From IMG/VR virus record IMGVR_UViG_3300032288_003086, positions 60,087 to 124,086 of that record: a DNA stretch of 64,000 bases; one strand, 5' to 3'. The translations under genes and the position numbers were made by a program. The notes under the pieces are model-generated. The model had not been told where the DNA came from. It did not search any database and saw only the letters and a list, made by a program, of their open reading frames with translations. The DNA is from a virus. Below, piece after piece: positions 18,969 through 28,484 of the stretch. How positions within the stretch are numbered: position 1 is the stretch's first letter; each line of letters starts with the position of its first letter.

Positions 18969-19289
18969 ATGAGCAGTTCAGGTAAGGACCCTGTTGTATC
19001 CAGGGTCAAAGAATACATCACCCCAGGGTTGATTACCATACTAGGAGTCATGTTGTGGGCAGAGCTGTCCGAACTCAAGAATGATGTAAAGACCCTATTA
19101 GCACGCGATGCAGCCTCTACAATGAAGATTGATATGCTGGAGAAGGAGATTGATCGTGTCAGACAGCAGGTTTGCAATGATACTAAACCTCTAGGATATA
19201 ATACTCCAATTTCATTACCTTGGTATAAAATGATTGCCAAGAAAGAAGATGAGCTTGAGGTCCCTAAACCAAAAGAACACACCATTTGA
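18969..19289 (+). CDS. Small membrane protein, holin/XhlA-like (106 aa)
   Basis: One predicted transmembrane segment at about residues 17-33 (ITPGLITILGVMLWAEL) followed by a heptad-like coiled-coil stretch (LKNDVKTLLARD ... MLEKEIDRVRQQV). This topology and its pairing with a spanin-like gene suggest a holin or lysis accessory protein; sequence similarity to a named holin family cannot be shown here. Its TGA overlaps the start of the next gene. Confidence 0.65.
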   Translation: MSSSGKDPVVSRVKEYITPGLITILGVMLWAELSELKNDVKTLLARDAASTMKIDMLEKEIDRVRQQVCNDTKPLGYNTPISLPWYKMIAKKEDELEVPKPKEHTI

Positions 19290-19837
19290 AGTATCTAATA
19301 TACATAGTGGCCATATTGATGTTCTCTTGCAACCCTGTGAAGAAGGTTCTCAAAGACAGTGAGAAGTTTGAGCAGGTGGCCCAAGAAGTGGTTAGGCGTG
19401 GGTATTGTGTAAATGACACCACCAAGGTAATTACTGTAAAAGATACTGTATATGTGTACACTACAATCAATTCAGACACTATATTTGTAGGTACTCAGTG
19501 TGAATTGGATACAGTCCTGGCATCAGGTACCTGGATACGCTTAGAAGAGGGTTATCTTATGGTCAGTGAGGTTGTCAAAGAGCGTACTAGGGAAGTGATC
19601 AAGACAGTAGATAATTACATCAGGGATACCAAGCATGAAGACATCCTTAAAAAGGACATCCTTGACAGGGAGAGCAAGATAAGCCAACAGCAGGGTATGC
19701 TTGTTGTATATAATGAACAGATCAATAAACTGACCAAGAGCCTTAATAGATTCAAATGGTCCTTAGGTGTAGTTTTGGGGGCGATTCTTGTAGCTGTAGG
19801 ATTGAGAATATATATGAAAACAATAAAACCATTCTGA
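19286..19837 (+). CDS. Unimolecular-spanin-like lipoprotein (183 aa)
   Basis: N-terminal lipoprotein signal with lipobox ILMFSC (Cys about residue 14), a long periplasmic-type region with coiled coil (about 95-150), and a C-terminal transmembrane segment (WSLGVVLGAILVAVGL) followed by a basic tail. Outer-membrane lipid at one end and inner-membrane anchor at the other is the defining topology of u-spanins, which fuse the membranes at lysis. It starts with TTG inside the stop of the preceding gene; no ATG alternative would keep the signal peptide. Confidence 0.7.
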   Translation: MKYLIYIVAILMFSCNPVKKVLKDSEKFEQVAQEVVRRGYCVNDTTKVITVKDTVYVYTTINSDTIFVGTQCELDTVLASGTWIRLEEGYLMVSEVVKERTREVIKTVDNYIRDTKHEDILKKDILDRESKISQQQGMLVVYNEQINKLTKSLNRFKWSLGVVLGAILVAVGLRIYMKTIKPF

Positions 19838-19838
19838 A

Positions 19839-20993
19839 ATGTCAGCAAACAAGATAGTAGTAACAAATGCAGCTACATTGAGCGCAGCCATAGCGGCTGC
19901 TGCTACCAATGACACTACCTGCATTTCCATAGAGTCCAATACAGATATCATACAACTGACATCTACACTGAACATTCCTGCTGACTTTGTAGGTAATGCT
20001 TCCAGGACTTTGATCATCGAAGGCAATGGTATCACTTTACAGCCTGCAAGTAACTTTGGCACTGATACCTCATTGATCAGGAGAAACAATGGAATTGGTA
20101 CTGACATCAAGACCTGTTCAATTGTAATCAGGGATGTCTACTTTGACTGTAGAAATTATCCTATGTATGCTTTGGAATTGTTCAGCGCATCCAATGTGAT
20201 CATTGAGAACTGTAAGTTTGACAATTGCAAGGTAGGCATGTCCTTAGCTAATGTAGACAGGGCTGCCATCAATAATTGCAGGGCATATAATGTAAAGTCA
20301 GTAGGATTCAGAGACGGGGTAGATCCTGCCTTTGTACATCCACTTAATACTTTGTGTAATGACATAACCTACACCAATTGTAAGGTTATTAGTCTAGATA
20401 CCAATCCTAGCAATATCATAGGGTTCTCATCTTATGCTACAGCTGGTTTAGCATATTATCAATGTGCCACTTTAGGAAGAGTTGGTTATTGTATCAACTT
20501 TGACAGCGCAGGTGGCACAGGAGCTACTCCTCCCAATGTAGTAAACAATGTACAGATCAGGAATTTCAAAGCTCCATCTGCGGATACAGCGATGATATAC
20601 TTACACTTGACTGATGGCTTTGTCAAGATAGATGGTCTTTATATAACCTCCACAGGTGTTCCTGTGACAGGTGGCATGATCATCGTAGAAGCCAATGCTT
20701 ATGTGCTTACTTCTACATTCAACCCACACTTATATGTGGAGAATGTACCATATCTTCCACCAAATGCTAAGTTCAAAACTGCAGGGGGCATACCTTCTCC
20801 TGTAAATTGTCCTGTAGCTCCTCCTGATAATGTAGTGACTTGGGAATTCAAGGAAATATACGACGGGCGTAATATCTTTGGTCCTGGAAGATGGTATAAT
20901 AGTCTCATACCTTATCATAGGTATGCTGAGTTCTTCGATGAGTCGAAGATCATACTTGCAGATTCAATCTTTGTAAACAACAAATATATCTAA
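19839..20993 (+). CDS. Tail spike/fibre protein with parallel beta-helix (384 aa)
   Basis: Regular runs of short strands (SRTLIIEGNGITL, SIVIRDVYFDC, NVIIENCKFDNC, AAINNCRAYNV) are typical of right-handed parallel beta-helix (pectate-lyase-like) folds used by phage receptor-binding and depolymerase spikes. No catalytic residues can be assigned. It lies one base after the spanin-like gene and 6 bases before a larger fibre gene, so the two may form one host-recognition complex. Confidence 0.75.
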   Translation: MSANKIVVTNAATLSAAIAAAATNDTTCISIESNTDIIQLTSTLNIPADFVGNASRTLIIEGNGITLQPASNFGTDTSLIRRNNGIGTDIKTCSIVIRDVYFDCRNYPMYALELFSASNVIIENCKFDNCKVGMSLANVDRAAINNCRAYNVKSVGFRDGVDPAFVHPLNTLCNDITYTNCKVISLDTNPSNIIGFSSYATAGLAYYQCATLGRVGYCINFDSAGGTGATPPNVVNNVQIRNFKAPSADTAMIYLHLTDGFVKIDGLYITSTGVPVTGGMIIVEANAYVLTSTFNPHLYVENVPYLPPNAKFKTAGGIPSPVNCPVAPPDNVVTWEFKEIYDGRNIFGPGRWYNSLIPYHRYAEFFDESKIILADSIFVNNKYI

Positions 20994-20999
20994 ACAACC

Positions 21000-23258
21000 A
21001 TGGCATTTTATAGACATTTCTGGGATCTCGCTAATTCCACAACTTACTCCTCACATGTGATTGGGGCGTTTGATCGCAATACAACTACAGGTGGAGGCAT
21101 CTTCCGCTGGGTAGGTGGAGTTAACAACAGCACCATCACTAATATTCCTGGTGTCAGAATCAAACCTGTGAATGCTGTTACAGGATACTGGCTGCGCTCA
21201 TTTGATGGTCCAATCTCAGTAAGCTGGTTTGGATGTCAAAACAGTGTAAGCATTCCTAACACCTATGCTCAGCTTGGTGTAAATCAGCTCACTTTGGATT
21301 CTTATTATGGACCTGGCTTTGCAACCACCACTGATAACTATGATACTACAGCTATCAGGTATGCAATGAAGTTCATGGACGACATGATTGCATTGAATGC
21401 TACTCCAAGTTCTGGGGCAAGTCTTCCCGTAAATGCAAACTCATTGACATTTGAACCTAAGACATACTATCTTACAAGAATGGTAACTCTTCCAAGAGGA
21501 TCCAATACCATTCTTCCTCCTTTTGTAACAAACGACATATCAATCATCATTGATGGCAATGGAGCCACGATTAAGAAAGCAAACAATAACCAGTTTGATT
21601 TCTTCAATCGTTATCCTTCAAATCCATCCAATCCCAATGATGCCATTGAAATGAAAAAGGCAAGTGTGACCTTTAAGAATTTCAATGCTGACGGTTTGGG
21701 AGGAGTATGGCAAGGAAGTGGATATTCATTTCTGACATTGACTGCTTCAAATAATGCTTTGGTTGAGAATCTAACCATTCAGAATTTTGATATTGGTGTT
21801 AGAATGGAGTGGTGTGATTCAGCAATGATTCAAAAAATAAACACTACAGGCATTGCTACCAATAGCATACGTACTTCAAGTGGTTCTTGGCCTGGTGCAA
21901 CTCCTTCAGTAGGATGCACTAATCTAAAAATAAATCAGGTAAATGTCCTTGATACAATAAGTCAATCTGAATGTATCAAAGTAATTGACGGTGCTGGTGT
22001 AGAAATAGAACATATTGTACTGACAGGTACAAGCAAATTCGATCATGGTATCTACCTTGACTCAGGGTCTCCAACACTTCAGGGTTTTAACTTGAAAGCA
22101 TCAAAAGTTTATGATGTAAATTACATACAAAGCAATACAAATCCACAGGTTACCCAGGGATGGAACAATGCACTTGTCACAGTAAAAGCCACATCGAATA
22201 ATCGATACCTCCTTGATACTGTATACATATTATATACTATTTTCCCATACAATCTTTCTCCAACTTCAATTATAAACATTGAAGAAACGGCGTCTGTTCC
22301 TGGAAGAAATCCAATAATCGAGCTTAGGAATATTCCTGTTTACTCGACTTATCCTACAGCTCCTACATTGCCTGTAAATACTACTACTGGACTATGGCCT
22401 ACAATGTTCAGAAATGTAGGAAGCACAATTTGGGATTTTCAAACTGTAGACTTTGGCGGTGATCCTTCAGTGAATGCCGCAGCAATTGTAAATCCTACAA
22501 ATAATTTATGGGTAACGATTGCACCTGCCACTATTCCTTCAATATCTGATTTAATTTACAATAATCCTCTTTCTGCATGCTGTAACATACAAGATACGCT
22601 TGCCGCAGGTCAGGATATTGCAGATGGTCTTTTGTTTATTGGAACCGATGCTGGTGTATCCAACACAGGTGCCAGTGATGTGATCGGACTTGGTTCTGAT
22701 GCAGCTAGTGGAAACAGTGGAATTGATGTGGTTGCACTTGGTAACAGTGCAGCATTGACCAACACAGGAAGTGATGTAGTAGCCATAGGTAACAATGCAC
22801 TCTCAGGTAATACAGGTAGTGATGCTATTGCAATTGGTGAGAACGCAGGTCAGAACCAGACAGGTGCTGATGCCATCCTCATTGGTCAAGGTGCTGGATT
22901 CAACAACATTGGAATCGAAGTGGTGGCGATAGGTAAGAGCGCAGGTAATGCCAATACTGGAGACAAACTTCATGCAATGGGTGTACTTGCAGGTGCAGGT
23001 AATGCTGGAGACTTTGTTGTCGCACTTGGTTCAGGTGCTGCTCAAACCAACACTGTGAACTATGTACTTGCCCTTGGTAATGGTGCTGGAGCTAACAATG
23101 CAATTCCTAACTCCACCATCATCTCCAATGACTGTCTTCCTTCATATTTGAATTATGCAGCTGCGTCTGCTGTGATCATAGCTCCTGGTGCTACAACTGG
23201 TACATACTTATATCATGACCAGACCACTAACTCCATTGGAGCAGTAAGAATACCCTGA
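21000..23258 (+). CDS. Large tail fibre/spike with beta-helix and AIG-type repeats (752 aa)
   Basis: The N-terminal part contains aromatic segments (HFWDLANST, FRWVGGVNN, GYWLRSFDG). The middle holds beta-helix-like strands (SIIIDGNGATIKK, VTFKNFNADG, NALVENLTIQNFD). Residues about 550-710 consist of about nine imperfect 17-residue repeats of the form TG-x-D-V/A-V/I-A/G-I/L-G-x-x-A, as in trimeric head repeats of fibres and adhesins, then a terminal cap. The leader TCTAAACAACC precedes the ATG and a strong terminator follows the stop. Host-receptor binding is inferred. Confidence 0.8.
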   Translation: MAFYRHFWDLANSTTYSSHVIGAFDRNTTTGGGIFRWVGGVNNSTITNIPGVRIKPVNAVTGYWLRSFDGPISVSWFGCQNSVSIPNTYAQLGVNQLTLDSYYGPGFATTTDNYDTTAIRYAMKFMDDMIALNATPSSGASLPVNANSLTFEPKTYYLTRMVTLPRGSNTILPPFVTNDISIIIDGNGATIKKANNNQFDFFNRYPSNPSNPNDAIEMKKASVTFKNFNADGLGGVWQGSGYSFLTLTASNNALVENLTIQNFDIGVRMEWCDSAMIQKINTTGIATNSIRTSSGSWPGATPSVGCTNLKINQVNVLDTISQSECIKVIDGAGVEIEHIVLTGTSKFDHGIYLDSGSPTLQGFNLKASKVYDVNYIQSNTNPQVTQGWNNALVTVKATSNNRYLLDTVYILYTIFPYNLSPTSIINIEETASVPGRNPIIELRNIPVYSTYPTAPTLPVNTTTGLWPTMFRNVGSTIWDFQTVDFGGDPSVNAAAIVNPTNNLWVTIAPATIPSISDLIYNNPLSACCNIQDTLAAGQDIADGLLFIGTDAGVSNTGASDVIGLGSDAASGNSGIDVVALGNSAALTNTGSDVVAIGNNALSGNTGSDAIAIGENAGQNQTGADAILIGQGAGFNNIGIEVVAIGKSAGNANTGDKLHAMGVLAGAGNAGDFVVALGSGAAQTNTVNYVLALGNGAGANNAIPNSTIISNDCLPSYLNYAAASAVIIAPGATTGTYLYHDQTTNSIGAVRIP

Positions 23259-23290
23259 TTTGTTTGGGTTGTTTGATTATTGGTTGGTTG

Positions 23291-23325
23291 CCCCTACAGA
23301 TGCTCTCTGTAGGGGTTTTCCTTTT
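23291..23325 (+). terminator. Rho-independent terminator after the tail fibre gene
   Basis: CCCCTACAGA (23291-23300) pairs with TCTGTAGGGG (23306-23315) around a 5-base loop and is followed by TTTTCCTTTT. It closes the plus-strand structural block; a minus-strand gene ends at 23324. Confidence 0.85.
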
Positions 23326-23602
23326 AGAATATCTTAGGACTCTTGCGCAACCTTGCAATCTTGAGATGCACCAGATAACCTATTAGATCATCAATGCTAT
23401 CTTCAGTATCTGGGGTAATCCCCATATTTTGTATACGTCTTAACTTGTCATTGATCCTAGCTTGTATACCTATCTCAGGATCAATATTGAAAAGCGGGCC
23501 CTGCTGATGTACAGCATCCCCATAAGCCTTGCTCTTGGAGAGTAATAGGACTTTAATTTGGTCACAGACTTCTTCTATCAGATACTCAGTACTTTTTTCC
23601 AT
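23324..23602 (-). CDS. DUF1599-like phage protein (Nmad1-type, about 92 aa)
   Basis: The pattern LLLSKSKAYGDAV, followed by PLFNIDPEIGIQARINDKLRR and DDLIGYLVHLKIA, matches a widespread small phage family (DUF1599, described by others as nucleotide-modification-associated). I take the ATG at 23602 (MEKSTEY); upstream ATGs at 23623 and 23641 would extend it into the preceding gene. Adjacent to a MazG-like gene, which fits nucleotide-pool metabolism. Confidence 0.7.
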   Translation of the reverse strand: MEKSTEYLIEEVCDQIKVLLLSKSKAYGDAVHQQGPLFNIDPEIGIQARINDKLRRIQNMGITPDTEDSIDDLIGYLVHLKIARLRKSPKIF

Positions 23603-23966
23603 GTAACCGTTCTCTTGTTGCATTATACCTGATTTTGGCATGGATGTGCCAGTCTATGTCAATATTGAGTCCACCGCAAAGATCCAGTATTCTAATGATG
23701 GAATCAGCCATCTCATCTGCAAACTGGTCTTTTACCAAAAGGGTAAAGTGTTCTGCAAATTCAGCATCATTCATATCATTGAACTGTTCCTTGATTTCAG
23801 GACTGAGAGTATGCACATAGCCTTCTCGCCTGTGCACTTCTACAGCCTCTGCAAGTTCTGTTACTACTAGCATCAAAGCTTCAGCAATGTTGCGTTCATT
23901 ATCCCAAAATCCTTTTTTTTTGGCATTGAGATAGATCACATCCCTAAGATCATTCATCTTTGTCAT
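23586..23966 (-). CDS. MazG-like NTP pyrophosphohydrolase
   Basis: The helix with ALMLVVTELAEAVEVHRR and the later FADEMADSIIRILDLCG reproduce the metal-binding EExxE-12-28-ExxD arrangement of the all-alpha MazG/dUTPase-like NTP-pyrophosphatase superfamily; the ending HGKKY is also typical. The reaction is hydrolysis of (d)NTP to (d)NMP and pyrophosphate. Start chosen at the ATG at 23966, which overlaps the previous stop by 17 bases; a longer frame up to 24032 lies inside the upstream gene. Confidence 0.8.
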   Translation of the reverse strand: MTKMNDLRDVIYLNAKKKGFWDNERNIAEALMLVVTELAEAVEVHRREGYVHTLSPEIKEQFNDMNDAEFAEHFTLLVKDQFADEMADSIIRILDLCGGLNIDIDWHIHAKIRYNATRERLHGKKY

Positions 23967-24135
23967 AATCTGGATAGTCTTTCCATTCTTCCTCAGGAAG
24001 ATAGCCTTGGAAGAACTTGTGTGTTTTTTCATTATGCAGCAACTGGAGAAACTCCTCCAGCGCTGCAGTATCGTTGTAATTGCAAATATCGTCTATAATC
24101 TGTTCGACTACGCGATCAATGATTGTTTTACTCAT
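23950..24135 (-). CDS. 61-aa acidic small protein
   Basis: Starts MSKTIIDRVVEQIIDDIC and ends with an acidic run (EEEWKDYPDYDKDE). Its start overlaps the stop of the DNA polymerase gene, and its stop overlaps the MazG-like gene, so it is embedded in a co-translated set. No family recognised. Confidence 0.7.
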   Translation of the reverse strand: MSKTIIDRVVEQIIDDICNYNDTAALEEFLQLLHNEKTHKFFQGYLPEEEWKDYPDYDKDE

Positions 24136-26057
24136 TAGAACAATGTTGTTTGTATATAACCTTTTCTAGCACCCTCAATATTAGCAATTTCCTGGTAAAT
24201 CTGTTCCAAGTAATACTTGGTATTGATACCATATTCTTCAAAGGGTTTATCCTCGAATTTGTTGAATACCCGTTGTATCCAGTGGCCTGCCTCTAGTTGT
24301 ATCTCTCTACCATCAGGATGGCATTTGAATAGCTTGACACCAGATTCTGCGATATAGTACCGCACTAGCTTCTGAAGCTTGTCTTGGGTATATATTCCAT
24401 CTTTGACATAGCGCTGTACAAAGCACCATTCGCCGCGGATTTTAACACCTCCACAGTAGTCAAAGATGTTTGTATTGGACGCCAGATAATCCTCAGGCTT
24501 TACACCATTGACAAAATACTCATACAGTGCTTTGGATACCACAAGAAAGCTTTTGTTTTTGTGTAGGGCAATATCCTTCCACTCGAACCTGCCCTTGCAC
24601 TTAGGCTCTTTACCTTTACCATAGACAGCGATGTAGTTGTTTACATCTGCAATAATCATCTTCTGGTAGGTATCTACCTCAAGCTGTAGGCTGGTCATCT
24701 CTTCCCACTCCTTGCATACTTTCTCAAATGCAGGCATCTGGTCTCTAGGTATACGAAACTCAAGGCCATCAGTATTTTGCATGAGGGGTTGTGCATCAGG
24801 TATGGCCAGCATCACATTCTCATAGAGTATACTCAGCAGCAGTTGACCATTGACAGTAATGCGGAAGGTCAACTCTGGATCATACAGGAAGCTGTGTTTG
24901 TTCTTGCTTAGACCGTATGTACTATTGAGAATAATCTTGAACAGATAGTTCAGGGGATTCTTCTTGTCATACTTCTTACGCTCCTCGAAGAACCACTCAT
25001 ACAGCTCACAGAAGTCATCTTTGGGAATATGGGCGGGAGACCACTGATTGCGGATAGCTAGATTGGGATAGAAACTGGTGACATCTGCTGTGACTATGAC
25101 ATGCTGATCATCGGAGTCATACACTCCTGAACTGATACAACCATGCACGCCACCCAATGCATACACGGTATCCACTCCAAAGGCTCTCATCATATGCTGA
25201 GGTCCCTTGATCTTACCATCTGTGATTTGCACATCCAGCTTTCTAAACCATGCAAGCATGTTACAGAATTCAGGTGTTTTGAATCGTACATAAGGCAAGA
25301 TAAGATCCTTGATAGGCACATTCTTTCTCTCTGTGCGTAGGGCCTTGATGGTTTTCTTATCCATATCAAGCTTTTGGCTCAGAAAGTGGATGAACATCTC
25401 CTTGCTTATGCGCGGCTCGCTGGCTGAATGAAGCTTTAAGCCATATTCTTTGCTCAGTTTAGCCCTCAGGTTGATCTGCTTTTTCATATCTCCAAGCAAG
25501 AATATCCCTTTGGTGCTGGATACGTCATTCATGCAATAGCTGATTACAGCTTGTAATTGCGCTTCATCCTCTACAGGTTTGTAGTGAGGATGTGGCATTT
25601 CTTCTACATTATCCCAATCCATGCTGTATTGAATCCACTTGAGTCCGCATCTTTTGGCTTCGCTATCCCAGTGGTTGAGCTTAAATATATCTACTTGTGG
25701 CATACTTAGCTTCCATTCAGGATAATCTGCAAACTCACCTTTATTGGATTTTTCAATAACACTTTGGGCATATGCATATATCTCAGATGAAGCATGTTCA
25801 CCTGAGATGACAGAGAGTCTGTCAGCTTTTTTGAGTATGAACTCTATAATCTGGGCGTCAAATGCCAGATTATTGAATCCGAACATCCAGGTTTGATTTA
25901 TCCTGCACTCCTTAAGAAACTCAACAAGGTGTTCAATGTCATTCCTAAGGGGACTTACTACAAATACCCTGCGCTCAGTACTCACATAAGACTCGAAGAC
26001 CCCGATGAAGCAATTCACCAGGGTCTCTAAGTCATATACCCAATGTTTTGTGGTCAT
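24135..26057 (-). CDS. Family B DNA polymerase with 3'-5' exonuclease
   Basis: Exonuclease motifs are present: YDLET (D9, E11), FNNLAFD (N62/63, D67) and YCMND (Y174, D178). Polymerase motifs follow: motif A DVTSFYP (325-331), motif B KIILNSTYG (374-382) and motif C NTDG (T429, D430; the usual first Asp of DTD is Asn here). At 640 residues it is short for PolB and has no obvious terminal-protein insertions. This is the replicative polymerase; in crAss-like phages either a PolB or a PolA type is found. It overlaps the genes on both sides by 1-4 bases. Confidence 0.92.
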   Translation of the reverse strand: MTTKHWVYDLETLVNCFIGVFESYVSTERRVFVVSPLRNDIEHLVEFLKECRINQTWMFGFNNLAFDAQIIEFILKKADRLSVISGEHASSEIYAYAQSVIEKSNKGEFADYPEWKLSMPQVDIFKLNHWDSEAKRCGLKWIQYSMDWDNVEEMPHPHYKPVEDEAQLQAVISYCMNDVSSTKGIFLLGDMKKQINLRAKLSKEYGLKLHSASEPRISKEMFIHFLSQKLDMDKKTIKALRTERKNVPIKDLILPYVRFKTPEFCNMLAWFRKLDVQITDGKIKGPQHMMRAFGVDTVYALGGVHGCISSGVYDSDDQHVIVTADVTSFYPNLAIRNQWSPAHIPKDDFCELYEWFFEERKKYDKKNPLNYLFKIILNSTYGLSKNKHSFLYDPELTFRITVNGQLLLSILYENVMLAIPDAQPLMQNTDGLEFRIPRDQMPAFEKVCKEWEEMTSLQLEVDTYQKMIIADVNNYIAVYGKGKEPKCKGRFEWKDIALHKNKSFLVVSKALYEYFVNGVKPEDYLASNTNIFDYCGGVKIRGEWCFVQRYVKDGIYTQDKLQKLVRYYIAESGVKLFKCHPDGREIQLEAGHWIQRVFNKFEDKPFEEYGINTKYYLEQIYQEIANIEGARKGYIQTTLF

Positions 26058-26446
26058 CGTACAATAGGTGGTTCTATAGCTGGCTTTTCATCCAGGTATT
26101 GTTTGTAATCAAATGACTCATCATTCACTGCAAAGCGGGCAATCAGTGCTTCGATATCTTCTCTTGATTCTACATAGTACTCATACCAGGTATCCAATAC
26201 CCTGCGTTCTTCAGAGTAGTTTTTGCCATTTTCCCTAGCTGCTCTAAGGTAACTTACGTCTCCTTTCTCAGTCATTTTTGGGACAAGTTGGAATGCTTCT
26301 TTGCACTCTTTACTGATCACAGCAAGGACACCTTGGTCTTTGTCATAAATCACCTCATTGTATGGACACTCCATCTCAACTGGGATCATTCTGAAGGTCT
26401 TCCCTCTGTTCCAAGAGGAATGAATAAGCATCATTGATTTTTGCAT
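26054..26446 (-). CDS. Conserved replication-block protein (130 aa)
   Basis: Contains KTFRMIPVEMECPYNEVIYD, a strand-rich start, then an acidic helical end (EDIEALIARFAVNDESFDYKQYL). Start taken at the ATG at 26446, which carries the TTAAAACCAAAAC leader typical of this phage although that leader lies inside the upstream coding sequence; later ATGs at 26431 or 26389 are possible. The 4-base overlap with PolB suggests a polymerase partner, but the function is unknown. Confidence 0.7.
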   Translation of the reverse strand: MQKSMMLIHSSWNRGKTFRMIPVEMECPYNEVIYDKDQGVLAVISKECKEAFQLVPKMTEKGDVSYLRAARENGKNYSEERRVLDTWYEYYVESREDIEALIARFAVNDESFDYKQYLDEKPAIEPPIVR

Positions 26447-26990
26447 ATAGTTTTGGTTTTAAGGTTTCCTTTTCCAGATTTGGCAGGTCGCACAATTCGC
26501 CTGTAAATCTAATATGTTCCTCGTCAACTGCAAGGATTTCACTGTACAATTTTACATACCTCTCAGGAAAGAGGAAACTTTCCATATAGATCCATTCAGG
26601 GCTGTCATGCCCATAAAACTCTCTGATCTTGTTTTTGACCAGCTTGGATAACTTACTGTACTTGCCCTGAAGGACAAGACTGTAATCCTCCCTGATACAA
26701 TGCAAGTCAAATGACATAGCTACTTGACTATCTCCAATATTATGGATTTCATCAAACATGGGACTTTGCACTAATGAATCCAGCTGGTACTTATCCCAAG
26801 CAGGATCATCATGCGGGTTGTCAAAAGTCAGTATTATCCGCTGGTCATCCACTGTATACAATCCTTCCAATTGTAGATACGATTGCTTGAATGGAAACTT
26901 GGCTGTCTTTTTCAGACCAAGCACAGGTGCCAGAAAACTCCTTGACTTCTGGAAATACCTTGAATACAACTTTTTCAGTTGATAGGTCAT
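26376..26990 (-). CDS. Conserved replication-block protein (204 aa)
   Basis: Basic, aromatic-rich N-terminus (MTYQLKKLYSRYFQKSRSF), then mixed alpha/beta segments (RIILTFDNPHDDP, QVAMSFDLHCIRED). No motif I can assign. Overlaps the nuclease gene upstream by 4 bases and the downstream gene by 71 bases, so it is embedded in the replication operon. Confidence 0.7.
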   Translation of the reverse strand: MTYQLKKLYSRYFQKSRSFLAPVLGLKKTAKFPFKQSYLQLEGLYTVDDQRIILTFDNPHDDPAWDKYQLDSLVQSPMFDEIHNIGDSQVAMSFDLHCIREDYSLVLQGKYSKLSKLVKNKIREFYGHDSPEWIYMESFLFPERYVKLYSEILAVDEEHIRFTGELCDLPNLEKETLKPKLYAKINDAYSFLLEQREDLQNDPS

Positions 26991-28054
26991 AGAAGGAATT
27001 CTTGGTAGTCAGACTTATCGTGTGCTATGGTAAGTGTGTGATAGGGGAGATTGAAGTCCTTATTTACAAAATGCTTGTCAGCCATCTGTAATGCTTCCAA
27101 AGTCTTTTGGGTATACTCCTCCATGCTTTTCTCAGATATCCTAAAAGGTGCAATCTGCATATAGGGATCTACTACAAGAAACCTGAACTCCACTGGGTAA
27201 TCCACACCATATGTAGTCATCTTGACATTATCTACAATCATCTTGTAGATGGCTGCCTGTAACCAATACTTGTAATACTCCACTGTATCTGGGAACTGTG
27301 ACAAGGGCTTGGATGTTTTCTTCAAGTCATTCACGCGGATCACTTTTTCATCATGGTCTATGACTAGATTGTCAATGATACCGCGTATGCCAAACTCATA
27401 ATCAGCAAACATCACCAGCTCAGTCTCATTGTGAACAGTTGATTCCAAGCTATCCATGCCCATTAGCTTACGCATGGCTATGTTGTTGGTAAATGTCTCT
27501 CGCACCCTTTCAGCAAATACAACCATGTCCCTGTCAACAACAGTGCGACCATTCTTCTTGAGAAGAAAGTCTAAGTACTCCATGTTCTTGTCAGTGAGCA
27601 TGCGATCTAAGCGCTGCTGGTCTGTCTTGAGGGTCTGATGCAGATTCTCATCCTTGAGGATATCAAGCATGGCATTCTGTACATTCTCTAAATAGGGAAG
27701 GATGCTTTCTTTGACATCTCTGATTTGAGGATAAGCTTCTGCAATATGACTATGCAATCGCTCCATCACACGCTTGGGATTGTCACTTGGGAAAGCATTG
27801 GGTAACACTACAAACTCATCCTGGAAGTTTTCAGGATTGAGCAGCATGCAATGGATCAGTTTACCTTCAGCCATTGCTTTGTCTGTGGTGTCGTCCCTTT
27901 GTCTAAGGACATAATGTTGGTAAAACGCGCCTGGGCTGAACAGTAACCTGTTCAATCCTGAATAGGACATCAGGAATCCTTGCGCAAAAAACTCGTCTTC
28001 GAGTTTTAACTTCTCTACGAGGTCTAATTCATAGGGGTTAAGGAAGGGTTTCAT
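26987..28054 (-). CDS. PD-(D/E)XK family nuclease (355 aa)
   Basis: After LSPGAFYQHYVLRQ and an AEGKLIHCMLLNP helix (as in Cas4/RecB-like and DUF3799-type nucleases), the core reads GIRGIIDNLVID, then VIRVNDLKKTSK with the D...(E/D)xK pair, and the late helix YWLQAAIYKMI carries the usual Q and Y. A role in recombination or end processing next to RusA and the polymerase is inferred. Overlaps the RusA-like gene by 17 bases. Confidence 0.8.
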   Translation of the reverse strand: MKPFLNPYELDLVEKLKLEDEFFAQGFLMSYSGLNRLLFSPGAFYQHYVLRQRDDTTDKAMAEGKLIHCMLLNPENFQDEFVVLPNAFPSDNPKRVMERLHSHIAEAYPQIRDVKESILPYLENVQNAMLDILKDENLHQTLKTDQQRLDRMLTDKNMEYLDFLLKKNGRTVVDRDMVVFAERVRETFTNNIAMRKLMGMDSLESTVHNETELVMFADYEFGIRGIIDNLVIDHDEKVIRVNDLKKTSKPLSQFPDTVEYYKYWLQAAIYKMIVDNVKMTTYGVDYPVEFRFLVVDPYMQIAPFRISEKSMEEYTQKTLEALQMADKHFVNKDFNLPYHTLTIAHDKSDYQEFLL

Positions 28055-28484
28055 CTGGATCTTCTGTTTTTAAGTCTACTGCTTCACAGAAGGAGTCCAG
28101 AACAGCAATATATACGCCAGGATTTGTCTTGTCATAGCTCCATGGCAACCCATCAATGTAAAGAGGTACTGGTAGTATCTCTTCCACATTGTCATCATCA
28201 ATCCATCCAGCTTTTGTCATCTCGTCTTGGATCGTCTGAGCAGGATTGATAAAATCCCACTTATGACGACTAGCCCTTACAAAATGCATTCCTATGATTA
28301 TAGGTTTGGACATGCCTGATAGCGCTGCCTTGAAGGCTGGCTTGTGCATCATCCAATATGCTGCAGATAGTTTGCGATACTTCTGAGTTTGCTTGCTCGC
28401 TATGAATAATCCTGAGCGTGTCATAATCCTGCTGTTCTTGCTGGAAGGCACGGCTCCTGGTATGAATAATGGTTTTGATTTCAT
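28038..28484 (-). CDS. RusA-like Holliday junction resolvase (148 aa)
   Basis: N-terminal PGAVPSSKNSR and the later block WDFINPAQTIQDEMTKAG followed by WIDDDNVEEI reproduce the D-x-D-N-x-x-K ... G-x-(I/W)-x-D-D pattern of RusA family endonucleases, with the acidic residues that bind metal. It resolves branched replication or recombination intermediates before packaging. Sits between the PD-(D/E)XK nuclease and primase genes with overlaps on both sides. Confidence 0.75.
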   Translation of the reverse strand: MKSKPLFIPGAVPSSKNSRIMTRSGLFIASKQTQKYRKLSAAYWMMHKPAFKAALSGMSKPIIIGMHFVRASRHKWDFINPAQTIQDEMTKAGWIDDDNVEEILPVPLYIDGLPWSYDKTNPGVYIAVLDSFCEAVDLKTEDPDETLP